Shown in pieces: positions 12,701-24,571 of a stretch of 64,000 bases of DNA (its first letter is position 1; each line of letters opens with the position of its first letter). The notes beneath the pieces were generated by a model. It saw nothing but the letters and a program-made list of their open reading frames with translations, was not told where the DNA came from and did no database searches. The stretch lies in NCBI GenBank assembly GCA_009667805.1, contig CM019063.1:350758942-350822941 (forward strand), given 5' to 3'. Made by a program: the position numbers and the translations under genes. Source of the DNA: Leptobrachium leishanense (lineage: Eukaryota; Chordata; Amphibia; Anura; Megophryidae).

Positions 12701-13313
12701 ATGGAAGTTTCATTGCCCATACCATGCGGAAAGTTCCGGAATCGTGGAACGGCAAAATAGAAATATCAAAAATAAACTTAGAAAAGCTACTGAGGGTACC
12801 TTCAAGAACTGGCCGGATTACCTTCCAGCTATTCTTGCAGAAATAAGAATGACCACCCATTCTGTCACTGGCCTCTCCCCCTTTGAAGTTCTCATGGGAA
12901 GACCCTTTCCTACCCCATGGATTCCTAAGCAAGGTCCCCTGGTAATGTTACCAGGTGATCTGGATGAATTTAGAGAAGCATATGTTGCTCAATTGCTTAA
13001 AACATTGCATGATTTCCATAGAACGGTCTCCTGCTCTTTTCCGCCTCTCTCCACAGATCCTACTCACCGTTTTGTTCCAGGAGATCGAGTGCTCGTGAAG
13101 GCCCTGCATCGTCACAAAACCATTGATCCACCATATGGAGAGCCGACTACCGTCCTTGCTGTGACCAGAACCGCCGTGCTGACTGATGAATCACCTTCCT
13201 GGATCCATGCATCAAGGATAAAGAAAGCGCCATTCATCCCTGATGACTTCATTCCTGATCCACCTGTGACCTCAACCCCAGACGTGGAATCGATGACCCC
13301 TGTTTCTAGATGA
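9712..13313 (+). pseudogene. pro-pol remnant: protease, reverse transcriptase, RNase H, integrase
   Basis: The first frame (to 11289) has the protease end LLGRDLL, then RT with LPMGFIDSPATFARAL and the catalytic YVDDLLL. The protease active-site triplet near 9712 lacks its Asp codon and reads GTGATNS. A frame change near 11140-11200, in the connection region, moves to the second frame (to 13313). This holds RNase H (FVDGS, AELFAL, YTDSRYAF), then integrase with an HH-CC zinc region (CLICARNN) and a DD35E core (IDFTH, DNGPAF, VERQN). The products would copy viral RNA and integrate the DNA. The copy is broken at the protease and between RT and RNase H. Confidence 0.88.
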
Positions 13314-13598
13314 CCTCCTCCTGTGACGTATCCCACTGATGAATCTGGAGTGTGGGCCACAGCAGTTGTAAGCCCCTGCTAACCTGTTGGCTGGTTTCCC
13401 AGCTGAAGAATCGTTTCCCCCCCAATTTATTTTTTATGCCTATTAACTGTCCTACTCAACCTGAAGAGTAGTACCTTTTTGTCCTCATTTACACGAACTG
13501 TTTTATTTTTGATGAACTTTCCTTTTTCACAAAGTAATACATATTGTATTTACTCTGATTTTACACTTGCAGTGTCTATTGCTAGAACTACTACCAAG

Positions 13599-15328
13599 AT
13601 GTTTTGCTCTTTTTCCAAGAACTGTTGTATTTTTGTTGGTTCGCTTTTAATCATTATGATTTATTTCATAATACTTTCTGTAGTTCATGTTACTATCACA
13701 GATGTTTCTGGAAAGATATTGTAGGTCCCCACAATATCTCCTTTGCTCGTCCCCCAGTTCTTAATATGCGTTTGAAAAGAGACTTGCATCGACCTAATAA
13801 CTATGCATATGCTGCTCAGACTATATATGAACTTTCAGGTTTCAACAAGTCCTGCTGGATATGTATGGCCAAACCAACTAGTTTTAAATATGGTATACCG
13901 TATGAAGGAGTTGCTTTGAATCTAAGTCTTTTTGATGATGATTTGTTTACATTGCCTACTTTCTCTAAAACTACTAACAATCCCGGTGCCACTTTTATAC
14001 GTGCTCCCCTCTTACAGGAACATCGTGGTACTGCAGTGATACGAATGAGATTTAACATTACTGGTAGAATGCCTTCACCAGAACCTAACAGAAAGGAACC
14101 TCCTTGCCAGGTTATAATGGATCATATGTATGTCCCTAATAATTCTGAGATGAATATACAAGCCACTTTTCGTGTTTCCTTTCTTTACGGTAATAGTTCT
14201 TCTTCCTGGTTCAGCACCCCTTGGCATTCTAAGTTAGTGTCCTCCCCCCTTTGTTCTAACCCAGGTATACCAGATAAATGTGTAAGTTTATGGCAATGGA
14301 TGGATAAAACTTTCCCTGTAAGTGTTGGCAACGCCAACTCTGCTGATTTCATGTTTGGATGTATTAACGCATCCCAAATTAATGCTACCCATGTTTTGTT
14401 TAAAAATACTGTGTGGAATGTAGCATCTTTTGGGAAACTTAACTTACATGATTCCAACAGTCCAAAAGATTGGACCTTGCAAGTAGAAGATGGCACATAC
14501 TCTAGTATGATAATGGTTGCAACATATTATATTGATGCTTATGCTACCTTGCCCCTTAACCCCCCTTTTTACTGGTTATGTGGTAAATGGGCATATTTGG
14601 TAATACCTAGAACTTATGTTGGTGAATGTGTTTTGGGTCTTATTGGTCCATCTCATACTATTCACCCTTATGTTCCGTCTGGTATGCACATTGACCTACA
14701 TAACACTGTACATCGCTCTCGTCGCTCCTCCATATCTGTCAAAACCTCTGAGGCAGAGCGATTTGGTGGAATCTTGCTACCCGCATATGGTGTTGCTCGT
14801 TTGTATTCTAAAATGAACCTTTTTGTTGACTTAGTTGATGACTTGTTTAATCACACTACACATGCTCTAGCAGTTCTTTCTGCTGAGCAACGTCAGATTA
14901 GAGATGCAGTAATTCAGAATTGTATGGCCCTTGATTATTTGTTAATGAAGGAGGGTGGTGTATGTGGTCTTCTTAATTTGACCCATTGTTGTTTTCACAT
15001 TGATGACATTTCAGGTGAAGTTTCTCAAGATATACATGATATTGAGGAAATTCAAACCCAACTCAGGAAAGTATCAAGTCCCTTAGATGGATTTGATTGG
15101 ACCTTTGGCTTTAGTTCTATTTTTGGTAGCCTAGGTTCAACTATTTTACATGGTTTAATGTATCTCGTTATGATTATTCTTGTTATTGCCATTTTTTACA
15201 AATTGTTGATGCTATGCCTTGAGAAATGTTGCGTTTCTAACTCACCTATGATGCCAGCCTATCCTATACTTCCACCCCCACCTACTTTGATTCCTCTTCA
15301 ACGTTCCCCTCTTATGAGTAATTACTAA
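13599..15328 (+). pseudogene. env remnant of the endogenous retrovirus
   Basis: A hydrophobic leader starts at ATG 13599, but a frame change near 13724 separates it from the remaining, otherwise open frame that runs to 15328. That frame shows a SU-type CWIC motif, many N-glycosylation sequons, a furin-like site RSRR near 14720, and a TM subunit with GGVCGLLNLTHCC. A single hydrophobic anchor precedes a short Pro-rich tail. The CWIC and TM cysteine cluster mark a covalently linked SU-TM envelope. The TM cluster reads C-x7-CC rather than the common C-x6-CC. The product would be a membrane fusion glycoprotein; the frame break prevents normal signal-peptide use. Confidence 0.85.
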
Positions 15329-15484
15329 CCTCTCTTTTTCTTTTTTTTATTTCTACGTATTAGAATGATTTATATGTATAATATGATGACAATGTAACCC
15401 CATTTGTAATAGGTTCACTAGTTTAGTTTAGTTTAATTTTCTTTTTTAATTAGTGATCACGTGATTCATGATCAAAAGACGGAT

Positions 15485-16128
15485 TGAAAGGGATTGAAAT
15501 ATGGTAGATAATTCATTGAATTCATATTTCTATATTCTAGTAATATTTGATACCTATATAAATATATAGGGCCAGATTGACTGCTCAGCAAATGCCTAAT
15601 CATGAGGTAATGCTGAAGTATGGGCTTTCTCTTGGCTTCCTGTTTTTAAGGAGTGCAAATGTTCTATTCAATTTCATTTCCTCTAGAAACTGAGAGGCTG
15701 ACCAGCCGAGAGGAAGGGAGGGATACAGATGGTCAATTGTTTAAATACATCCTATGGAACATTCCTATTCCTAGAATAGGATATAGCTGTGATGTCAATT
15801 TAGTCGTGCCTACTAGGCTAGTACAGGAAATGTTTGTGTAAGTCTAGGTACTGCCCAAAGTAGAAAAAAACACATGTTCCTATAATGCTGACGTATCGGT
15901 TTGTAATCCATGAATTTGTGACGCTCCATATGTTTGACAAAACTACTAAGTGTATGAAATTTTGCTCCAGAGAGTAAAGAAATAACTTGAGAAAGCACTT
16001 GTGTCCTGGTCTTCTATTATTCTCACTCGAGTTGTTTTCTGTATGGTCACTGGGTCTGGTGACAAAGCAGCTATCTCTCATCACTGGACCGTGGCCATTC
16101 CTGTGATGTTCTTGCAGTATCCATATCA
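15485..16128 (+). repeat. 3' LTR
   Basis: Starts TGAAAGGG and ends CCATATCA, followed directly by the GAAAA duplication. A polypurine tract just upstream is poor (AAAAGACGGAT). About 99.5% identical to the 5' LTR by eye. Confidence 0.95.
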
Positions 16129-16376
16129 GAAAACACTTGAATGAACCTCTGTTCTTCAGAGTGGTAGTCTTTAAGGGGTTGAATAATTGTGTCAATGAAG
16201 AATTCACAAAAGAAACATTTACTACTGTATTACAAAACCAATTGATGTCATTTTAGTTGCATATGGTTCTTTAAAAAGTCCTTGTAGGATTTCATTCTGA
16301 ATACAATTACAAATGGACACTAAATTCCCTAAAACACTTTTCAGCATTGGGGGTTGAATAATTTTGAACACAACTG

Positions 16377-17501
16377 TATAGGCATATGCCTACTCTGCCT
16401 AGTTATAAATCCGGCCCTGGTTGCTGCTAGAGCTCCTCCTCTGTACCAGGTGGTGGCTCCCTGGGGCCCAGTTACATGCACTGGTGGTTTTGTCAGATTG
16501 ATAACAGTCAGTGGAGAATCATACCTGTCTTTTCCCTTTCCTACCCCCATCATGTCTAGTAGCGACAATTCCATCTGCACATTAGTCTTGTCATACTCAT
16601 TTACAGACTTCACATGACTGGTTAAAAGAAAGTAAAGGAGCAGGAGTCCTGGACATCTATAATAAATCACAAAACTGGTAGCCATAGCCGTTGGACCTGG
16701 CTGTCAGTTCTGACCACCTGAACCAGGGCACTACCCTATTTCTACCTCTATATAGAGTATAGAGTCTTCCTGATTCCTGCACTTCCCATTTTTTCCAATT
16801 TCTTGTATTAATGCCTTTGATATATATTTCCCCTATGTGTTGTTGTTTTGCTTATTTTGTTCTTAGTCCCCCTTTCTTGATTATTCCCATTATATTGCAG
16901 TTCGCTTGTATCTTGGTTTATTTCCCCTCCTGCTTTTTCCTTGCTTCTCTCTGCCTGTTTTCTGTTAACCCTTACTGATCTCCTGTGTACCGAACCTGGC
17001 TTATACTCTTTGACTACTCTCTTTATTTTCCTTTTTTGTACCTCCGTGCTACATAATTGAATTGACTGAGGAAGGCAAGGAAGCCAAAGCGCATCTCAAT
17101 TAGAGGCCTGGGACGCTGTCACTTTATCCTTTCATTGTTTTTAGATTCTGTCCAGAATGTATTTTCTTTTTAACCAATTAATAAACAAATAGCGTTTTTT
17201 AGTATAACTTTAGTCCTATCAGCCTTTTTGTATATTTCTCTATCTATACCACCAATCCACCACCTGTAAGCTATCCACAGCGGGCTAGACACCGGCCATA
17301 ACAGTGTCATCTGCACATACATAGAGCCAAAAACAGTGGGGCTCCAACATCGGATAACAAAATAGAGCACCTGGTAAACCTAGGTACTAATTGGGATCTC
17401 AGTCCCTAAGAAAACAATAAATTTATTGGACACAAAACACATTGTACAACTATCAAAAAACATGTAAGGAGAAGGATATGAACCATGAGGGGTATTACAT
17501 G
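16377..17501. other. No gene recognised
   Basis: Flank of the Tc1 element. It starts with TATAGGCATATGCC, which may continue the older repeat at 5280-5304. The rest is non-coding and not assigned, ending at the hAT terminus at 17502. Confidence 0.4.
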
Positions 17502-18108
17502 TAGTGATGAGCCGAACACCCCTGTGTTCGGCTCACATTCGAACTCGAACAATTTCAAAAGTTCAAGTTCGAACCGAACTCAATGCAAGTCAATGGGACT
17601 CAAAAGTTCGATTTTTAGAGTGCCCTGCAAGAGGGCATATATGCAAGATATTTGCCATAAAAGGTGTATGGGGGTCCGGTTAGTGCCCTGGGGGACAGGA
17701 AACAAGGAAAAAAAGTTTTTAAAAAAACGTTTTTAAAGGAACAGTGAGTTTTCCATGAAATAAGGGTTAAAAATAAAAACAAAAAATTCCTTCAAATATC
17801 GTACCTAGGAGGTCCCCATAACCTGCCTGTGAAGTGGCGGATTTGTAGGATGTAGAAACATTTAAAAACAAAAAAAATGACGTTTCAAATGACGGTAAAC
17901 GGTTTTCCTTTAATCTATTCATAAACAACTGCTTGGGGCGGCAGTCTGTATTAAAAAAGGAGACATTTTAGGACACGCGGAACAAGTTTAGTGATTTTTT
18001 GGCTAAGTTATGGTGAAACTTATGCAGGCTTTGGATGAAAGTAACAATAGGTGCTTTAAAATTGGGCCTTTAGTGTCGGCAACAGTGCCGTCACACCATA
18101 AACCCTCT

Positions 18109-18420
18109 GTGGTATTGTGGAAGAGTGCAGGGTTGGACCCTGCGGTCCAAAACATTAAAATGATATGAATCTGGTAATATAGGCGTCAGTGTTAGTGCAG
18201 CCAAATATTGTGCCTTTGGTGGCAGCAGGTGCCTTCACACCGTAACCCTTTTGTGGTATTGTGGAAGAGTGCAGGGTTGGACCCTGCAGTCCAAAAAAAT
18301 TATATGAATCTGGTAATATAGGCGTCAGTGCAGCCAAATATTGTGCCTTTGGTGGCAGCATGTGCCTTCACACCGTAACCCTTTTGTGGTATTGTGGAAG
18401 AGTGCAGTGGTGGAGGTTTT
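18109..18420. repeat. Tandem repeat in the hAT 3' region
   Basis: Units begin at 18109, 18253 and 18386 (144 and 133 bp) with GTGGTATTGTGGAAGAGTGC and include GGCAGCA-GTGCCTTCACACC. The same array, with about four units, is in copy 2 at 61437-61850. Confidence 0.85.
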
Positions 18421-18444
18421 GTGAATGCAGAAGAGATCCCCGAT

Positions 18445-21400
18445 CTATTCTGTTACGTCAGCAACAGGGGATTGATAGCTGCTGATCCAGGACTGATTCA
18501 TTTTTATAAATGTCAGCCGAACTACAGAGTCGGTGGACAGATGCACTCTTTTGTCTGTGACAAAACCTCCAGTGGCACTGAACGTCCTTTCAGAAAGCAT
18601 GCTGGATGAAGGGCAACCTAGTAGCTGCATAGCAAATTGGCTAAGTTCTGGCTAGTGATCCAATCTCAACACCCAGTAAGCCAGTGGATCATCTGCTGGA
18701 AAGGTATCCAGGTCTGCCCTTGCCCCTAGGTAGTCCTGCACCATATGGTGAAGACGCAGGCAATGGGTGCCTACATTTGACATCCCTGGGCGTCGTGGAC
18801 TAAAAAAATTTATAAAGGCATCAGTTAAGTGGCCCCGGCCTTCACCGCTCTTCCTCTGATCATCCGCAGCCTCAGAAGCACCTGTGTCATCACTTGGTAA
18901 CCTACCAGTGCCTGGAAAGGTATTACACAAGTGTCGCTTTAGAGCGCACTCAAGTTGTTTCATCCTGTGCTCCCTCTGTGCGGGCAGGATGAGCTCTGCA
19001 ACTTTACCCTTGTATCATGGATCAAGAAGGCTTGCCAACCAGTAATGATCCCTCTCCTTGATAGCTCGAATCCTGGGGTCCTTTACCAGGCTTTGCAGGA
19101 TAAGGGAGCCCATGCAGCGTAGGTTGGAGGTGGCATTAGCTTCCGAGTCTTCCTGGTCAATGAGGATGACCCCATCATACACTTCCTCCTCCCAGCCACG
19201 TACTAGTCCTTGGGTTTATGGGTACACAAAACCCTCCCTTGAGGAATCCCCACCTTCAATGCCCCACTACTTAAATATTCCTCCTCCTCATCCTCCTCCT
19301 GTCTGATCTGAGGAGGACCCGCTGGAATGCTGTCTGCGGAAAGACTGGGGCCTTGAGAGCTAGGGAAGGCCTCCTTTTCCTCCCGCTGCACTGCCTCTAG
19401 AGCCACATCTATAATTCCCCGCAGAGTGTGCTCCAGCAGGAACTCTAAAGGAATTGTGTCACTGATGCATGCACTGTCCCTGCTCACCATCCTTGTTGCC
19501 TCCTCAAATGGTGACAGTACAGTGCATGCATCCTTGATCATCAGCCTCTGGGGGGGGAAACAACATGACCTGAACCTGTCCTTGTGCCATACTCACACAG
19601 GTACTCGTTGATGGCTCTCTGCTGCTTGTGCAGACGCTGCAGCATTGCTAATGTTGAGTTCCACCTGGTGGGCATGTCACAGATCAGATGGTTTGTGGGA
19701 AAGTGGAATTCTCTTTGAATTTCTGCCAGGCGAACACTTGCTGGGAATGACTGTCTGAAGTGGCTACAGACTTTTCTGGCCTGGCTGAGAAGCTCTGCCA
19801 GCCCTGGATACCTGGTTAGGAAATGCTGTACCACCAGATTTAGGACGTGTGCTAGGCATGGTACATGCGTCAACTTACCCTGGCGTAGGGCAGAGAGAAG
19901 GTTGCTGCCATTATCACAGACGACCATTCCCAGCTGAAGCTGGCTTGGTGTTAACCATCTCTGCACATGCCCCTGCAGAGCTGACAGAATTTCTGGCCCG
20001 GTGTGGCTCCTGTCCCCTAAACAAACCAGCTCAAGCACAGTATGGCATCTTTTTGCTTGAGCCATTGCGTAGCCCCTGTCAGGCGTCGGTTTAACTGACA
20101 CTTCGCCAGAGACACAGAAGGAGGAGGAAGAGGGAGAGGTGGTGGTGGAGCAGACAGACCTCATACAAGCAGCTTTCTGGAGGCGTGGTGGATGAACAAG
20201 CTGCAGCACAGAGCCCGTCTTGGAACCCTCCCAGCTGCAATCAGAGTTACCCAGTGTGCCGTGAAGTAAATGTAACGGCCCTGTCCATGTTTGCTGGACC
20301 ACATGTCTAAAGTCACATGCACCTTGCTGCTGACTGCCTTTCCCAATGACTCCATAACATTGTCTTCCACGTGCTGGTATAGTGCTGGAATGGCCTTCCG
20401 TGAAAAGTAATGGCGTTTTGGAACATGCCACTGTGGTACAGCACATTCGGCACATTAATGGAAGGGAGCAGAGTCCACCAGCTGGAAAGGCAGCAGGTGC
20501 AATGCAAGTAATTTTGCTAAGCTGGCATTTAGACGCTGTGCTTGGGGATGGTTGGGACTATATTTTTTCTTACGTTGCAGCAGCTGGGGCAACGTAATCT
20601 GACTGCGTAAATCTTCATCTGATGGGATGCTGTCACATTGTGAGGAAGGAGCTGGTACATCCATTACTGTAGCTTCTTCCCTGTCAGTGGAGGTTGTAGG
20701 CAATGACATGGCAGGACATACAGTGGGGGTAGAGACAGATGAGGAGGACCTACGCAAAGTTTTGCGCCAACGGGATGTGTGGCAGGTGGTCATATGTCGC
20801 CTCAAGCACGTGGCTCAAGCGTCTGGTGTCTTTCCCACGCTTGAGCCTCATCTGACATAGATTACAAATAGCAACAGTGGGGTCTGCTGCACATTTCTTA
20901 AAGAACTCCCAGACAGCAGAGTTCCTGGATGTGTGCTTTGAGACAACAGCGCTCTGCACCTGAGCAGCTCTGACATCTGATGCCTTGGACTGGCTAATGC
21001 TACGGTTGGTCATAGAGGATGTTGTGCCTCGTGTTTGTTGTGCCTCCTCCTCCTCCTACTCCTACTCCTCCTTACTTGACTCCTCTGTTCGATCAGGCAC
21101 CCAGGTGGAGTCAGTGACCTCATCATGATTGTCATCATCACCCCTATCTCCTCGTCACTGGAGCCAACTTGGCAGTATGCTGCAGCTGCTGGGGCAACAT
21201 GAGTGCCAGTTATTTGTGTGTCATCACTGGCACCCCCTTCCTCTAGGTTGATTATACTCCTTTCCTCAACCTCAGAGATTGAATCAGAGCACTGTACTTG
21301 ATGCGCATCCTCAAGCAGCATGTCACTGTCATTGTAGTCAAACAATTCAGCTGACTCCTCCGTGTGTGATAGTGAGGCTACGGCAGGAGTAGCTGTGGAC

Positions 21401-21690
21401 ATGGAGGCTGCATTAGATGCTTTGGCAGCTGAGGTGGACTGTAAAGCACTACAAGCCTGGCTGGCAGAGGACTCGGAGGATGAGGATGGCCTGATTAGCC
21501 AATCCACCAAATCCTCTGTATGTTGCTGCTGCTTAAGACGGCCAGCACCAGTTAGAAAGGACAAGCGTGCTCCTGCAGAGGATGCACCATGTCCACCACG
21601 ACCAGAGGCACATCCTCCCGACACAGAGGCTGCTTGCCCTCTTATCTGTGTCTGGAAGCATCTGCCTGTCCTTTTTGGTCTTTCTGACAT
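18445..21690 (-). pseudogene. hAT transposase with BED finger, degenerate
   Basis: Translation begins at MSERPKRTGR (21690). An acidic, Ser-rich N-terminal region is followed by a BED zinc finger near 20780-20960 (SAVWEFFKK, ICNLCQMRL). The core lies mainly at 19541-20200, with VVCDNGSNLL, CLAHVLNLVVQ and the hAT hallmark PTRWNSTLAMLQRL. The C-terminal dimerisation region at 18445-18630 has LSERTFSATGGF and LTFIKMNQSW. Frameshifts near 21140, 20800, 20450 and in 18650-19540 break it into pieces. It is about the length expected of a hAT transposase plus a long N-terminal extension. The enzyme would excise and insert the element with 8-bp duplications. Confidence 0.82.
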
Positions 21691-21771
21691 GGTGAGTGAT
21701 ATATAGATTAAATATATACAGAACTCTGATTCAACTGTGTTATCTAGATTAAAGATTTCCAGAACTCTGGT

Positions 21772-22400
21772 ATAACTCAGTGAGACACCCTGATAGCTGG
21801 CAACCAGTGACAAGACACAGATTACAATTTCCAGAAACCTCCTATAAATCATTGAGACCCCCTGATGGGTTCCAGTGACAAGACACAGATTACAATTTGC
21901 AGAAATCTGCTACAAATCAGTGAGACCCCCTGATAGCTGGCAACAATGACAAGACACAGATTACAATTCGCAGAAATCTGCTAGAAGTATGTGGGACCGC
22001 CTGATAGGTGGCAGTGAGAAGACACAGATTACAAGTCTCCGAAACCTCCTATAAATCAGTGAGACCCCCTGATGGGTGGCAGTGACAAGACACAGATTAC
22101 CTCAATTCCCAGAAATTTTGTAGAAATTACTGACCCCCCCAAATACTGCGTGGCACTGGCAGTTACCAGGCACAGATCACCTCAATTCACAAATATTTTG
22201 TAGAATATACTGACCCCCAAAATACTGCGTGGCACTTGCAGTGACAATACACAGATCACCTCAATTCCCAAATATTTTGTAGCAATTACTGACCCCAAAA
22301 TACTGGGTGTCAGTGAGAACACACAGATTACAAAAAGTCCCAGATATTTTGTAGAAATGATACCCACCCAGTAGCTGGTGGCAGACTGGCAGTGAGAACA
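21772..22400. repeat. Tandem 70-80 bp repeats in the hAT 5' region
   Basis: About eight diverged units share GACA(A)GACACAGATTACA, then A(T/A)TT-GTAGAAAT and GA(G)ACCCCCTGAT. They sit between the transposase start and the element end. The equivalent array in copy 2 is at 59098-59905. A role as promoter repeats is possible but not shown. Confidence 0.8.
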
Positions 22401-22751
22401 CACACTAACACAACAACAATCTCCTCTCAAATTTCCTCTCAAACGCGTGCTGAAGCGCTGTGTGAAACCTTATATAGTGTGCTGCGGGACTTAGCTCTGT
22501 GAGCCCATGATTGGGCAAAATTTGCCTAATCAGGACTCTGAGCCATGTTTGGCATAGTCTTGAACCTGTCTTGCACCTGACCTGTGGTCAGTGCAAGGCT
22601 TTAGCCAATTACAAGCTTCAGTCCAGTGGAAAAGTGCATTGTGGTCCATTGTGGGCGAAAACGCGGCGAACAAGCGGAAATGTTCATAGTTCGCGAATAG
22701 GCTATGTTCGATGCGTACTCCGAACCGATCGAACCGAACAGCTCATCCTTA

Positions 22752-23283
22752 AAAAGGACCAAAGTAATTCAGGAATCCAGAAGTCCTTATGCTTCCCCTA
22801 TTGTAATAGTTGGCAAGAAAAACGGTTCCATCCGTCTGTATAGACTATCTCACCCTCAACCAAAGATCCATTCCTGACCAATACGCTACTCCTCGAATAG
22901 AAGATGCTCTACAGTGTTTGTCTGGAGCAAAGTGGTTTAGTGTGCTAGACCTGCAAAGTGAATATCACCAGATACCGATGCATCCTGAAGACAGAGAGAA
23001 AACTGCGTTCATTTGTCCACTGGGATTCTTCGAGTTCAATAGAATGCCTCAAGATCTCACCGGAGCTCGCGCCACTTTTTAATGATTAATGGAGAAGACA
23101 GTGGGAGACATGAACCTGATTGAGGTACTGGTGTATCTAGATGACCTAATAGTCTTTGGAAGAACAGTGGAAGAACATGAATAGCGGTTGGAGAAGGTCT
23201 TGAAGCGGCTCCATGAAGGATTGAAACTTTCCATGGAAAAATGTCAATTCTGTCTACCCTCAGTCACGTACAGGGGACACGTC
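22752..23283 (+). pseudogene. gypsy reverse transcriptase, N-terminal part
   Basis: Contains SPYASPIVIVGKKNGSIR, then CIDYLTLNQR, LDLQSEYHQIPM and CPLGFFEFNRMP, followed after a frame break by the catalytic VYLDDLIVFG (YLDD codons 23134-23145). The block stops within YRGHV at the ACGTC target of the inserted LTR. Typical order of a Ty3/gypsy RT. Confidence 0.85.
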
Positions 23284-24566
23284 TGTGGCAGATTAGATCT
23301 GTATATCTATCGTGATATGTATATAAGTATCTACCTGTGTCTATGTATCTATATATCTGTACATACATATCTCCTCTACATAGACATATTCATATCTGGG
23401 AAGTGCCCAGTTTCCACAGCTGCCTTGAGTAGGTGCTAGAAAGTAATTAGAATGGTTATCTGTTCTTCCCCTGGGAGAGATATAACGGGTGGCTGCGAAG
23501 TGGAATTTGTTTGATCCATGATCAGGGTAGAAATCACCCATTTGGTGAAAAAGAAGGTCCTGTGTCCTCTATTCACACCTTGGAGTCCTTGCTGAAGACG
23601 GTGCAGCATCAAGCTGCAAGGGGCCATGCCTTTCAAAGAAGTAATCATATCCTTTGATCACTAGAGAGGGTCTTTGGAGATGATTGATATCTTTGGGCAA
23701 TTATAATTAACGAAGAAGTGCACTGAGCGGGCCCAGGAATATGGAATGCTGGGCCATGTAGTGCAGGGGGCTGTACCATTTATGTTTTTTTTTAATGACC
23801 AGGAAACCCTGTATATTCTGGAGCACACCATGTGGCTGCTGCGGGTCTAAGGGTGTTCACTCTACATGATGATCTGTCCATGCTTCGATCTCCAGCCCCC
23901 GGAGTCACAACGGTCTGATTAGTTTATTGACGTGTAAGTAAGGCTCTGTGTGTTGCCCATTTTATTTTCTTGCTGTTTGTGTGTAATTGATTTATCATAT
24001 CCACTTTCTCTGTAACAAATGCACTGAGATAATTTTTTGTTATAATAAATACAATTTATTAAGTTCTGCTTCTGACTGATTCGATCCACGTTAATTGAAA
24101 GGACTGGATTATTGGCTTTGTTTTAAGCTTGAGTATCTACTAGATTGTGGGAGTTGAGGTCGCTGGGACGGTTGGGTAAGCGCGCGGGGAATGTTGTCCG
24201 CGTAGTCATTATTTGGGTCTAGGATAGACAGATAGTGAATTGCTTAACCCTGCGTCTTTCGCTGCGGCGCGCATAGTGTTCATGAGAGCTGGTGGCAGCA
24301 TAACCAATAGAGTAAGAAAGTGGGTGTAAGGATTGTGGGAATGTAGTCGCTACCCCAGGTCGAGAGAAGACGGGTACGGCATTGCAATCCTGGGACCACT
24401 TCCTCGCGCTCTACGTGCCTGTTGCGGGCGGAGGCGTTGCCGGAACCTTGGGTCAGCGCACACAGGGTATTGTTGTCCGCGTAGTCCTTATCTGGGTCTA
24501 GGATAGACCGATAGTGAGTTGCTTAACTCTGCGCCTTTCGCTGTGGGTCGCAAAGTTGTCGTGACA
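23284..24566 (+). mobile_element. Solo LTR-like insertion in gypsy RT
   Basis: The insert starts TGTGGCAG and ends GTGACA, and is flanked by ACGTC (23279-23283) and ATGTC (24567-24571). The gypsy reading resumes directly after it (VSAEGIS...). An AATAAA-like signal lies near 24045. The last part is duplicated: GTTGTCCGCGTAGTC and TCTAGGATAGAC recur about 276 bp apart. GCTGGTGGCAGCA between the copies looks like the start of a primer-binding site, which suggests a rearranged LTR-leader junction. Confidence 0.6.
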
Positions 24567-24571
24567 ATGTC

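Larger units (their letters stand above)
6655..16128 (+). mobile_element. Endogenous retrovirus with two near-identical LTRs
   Basis: Two LTRs (646 and 644 bp) bound a gag-pro-pol-env interior in normal order. The 5-bp target GAAAA is duplicated at 6650-6654 and 16129-16133, inside the right half of a Tc1 element. The primer-binding site fits a leucine tRNA. The LTRs differ by only two substitutions and one 2-bp indel that I can see, so the insertion is recent. Gag and pol nevertheless carry several frameshifts and stops. Env is the best preserved gene. The simple gene set and covalent-type Env (CWIC motif) suggest a gamma-like retrovirus; placing it exactly needs a pol tree. Confidence 0.93.
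17502..22751 (-). mobile_element. hAT transposon, copy 1 (5.25 kb)
   Basis: The ends are TAGTGATGAGCCG and GCTCATCCTTA, mutated forms of the TAGGGATGAGC terminus seen in the two other copies. Both subterminal regions are filled with short GTTCGAAC-type motifs. A degenerate transposase lies on the minus strand between two tandem arrays. The 8 bp flanking each end (ATTACATG and AAAAGGAC) do not match. The right flank is gypsy coding sequence while the left is not, so one side has been rearranged. Confidence 0.85.
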
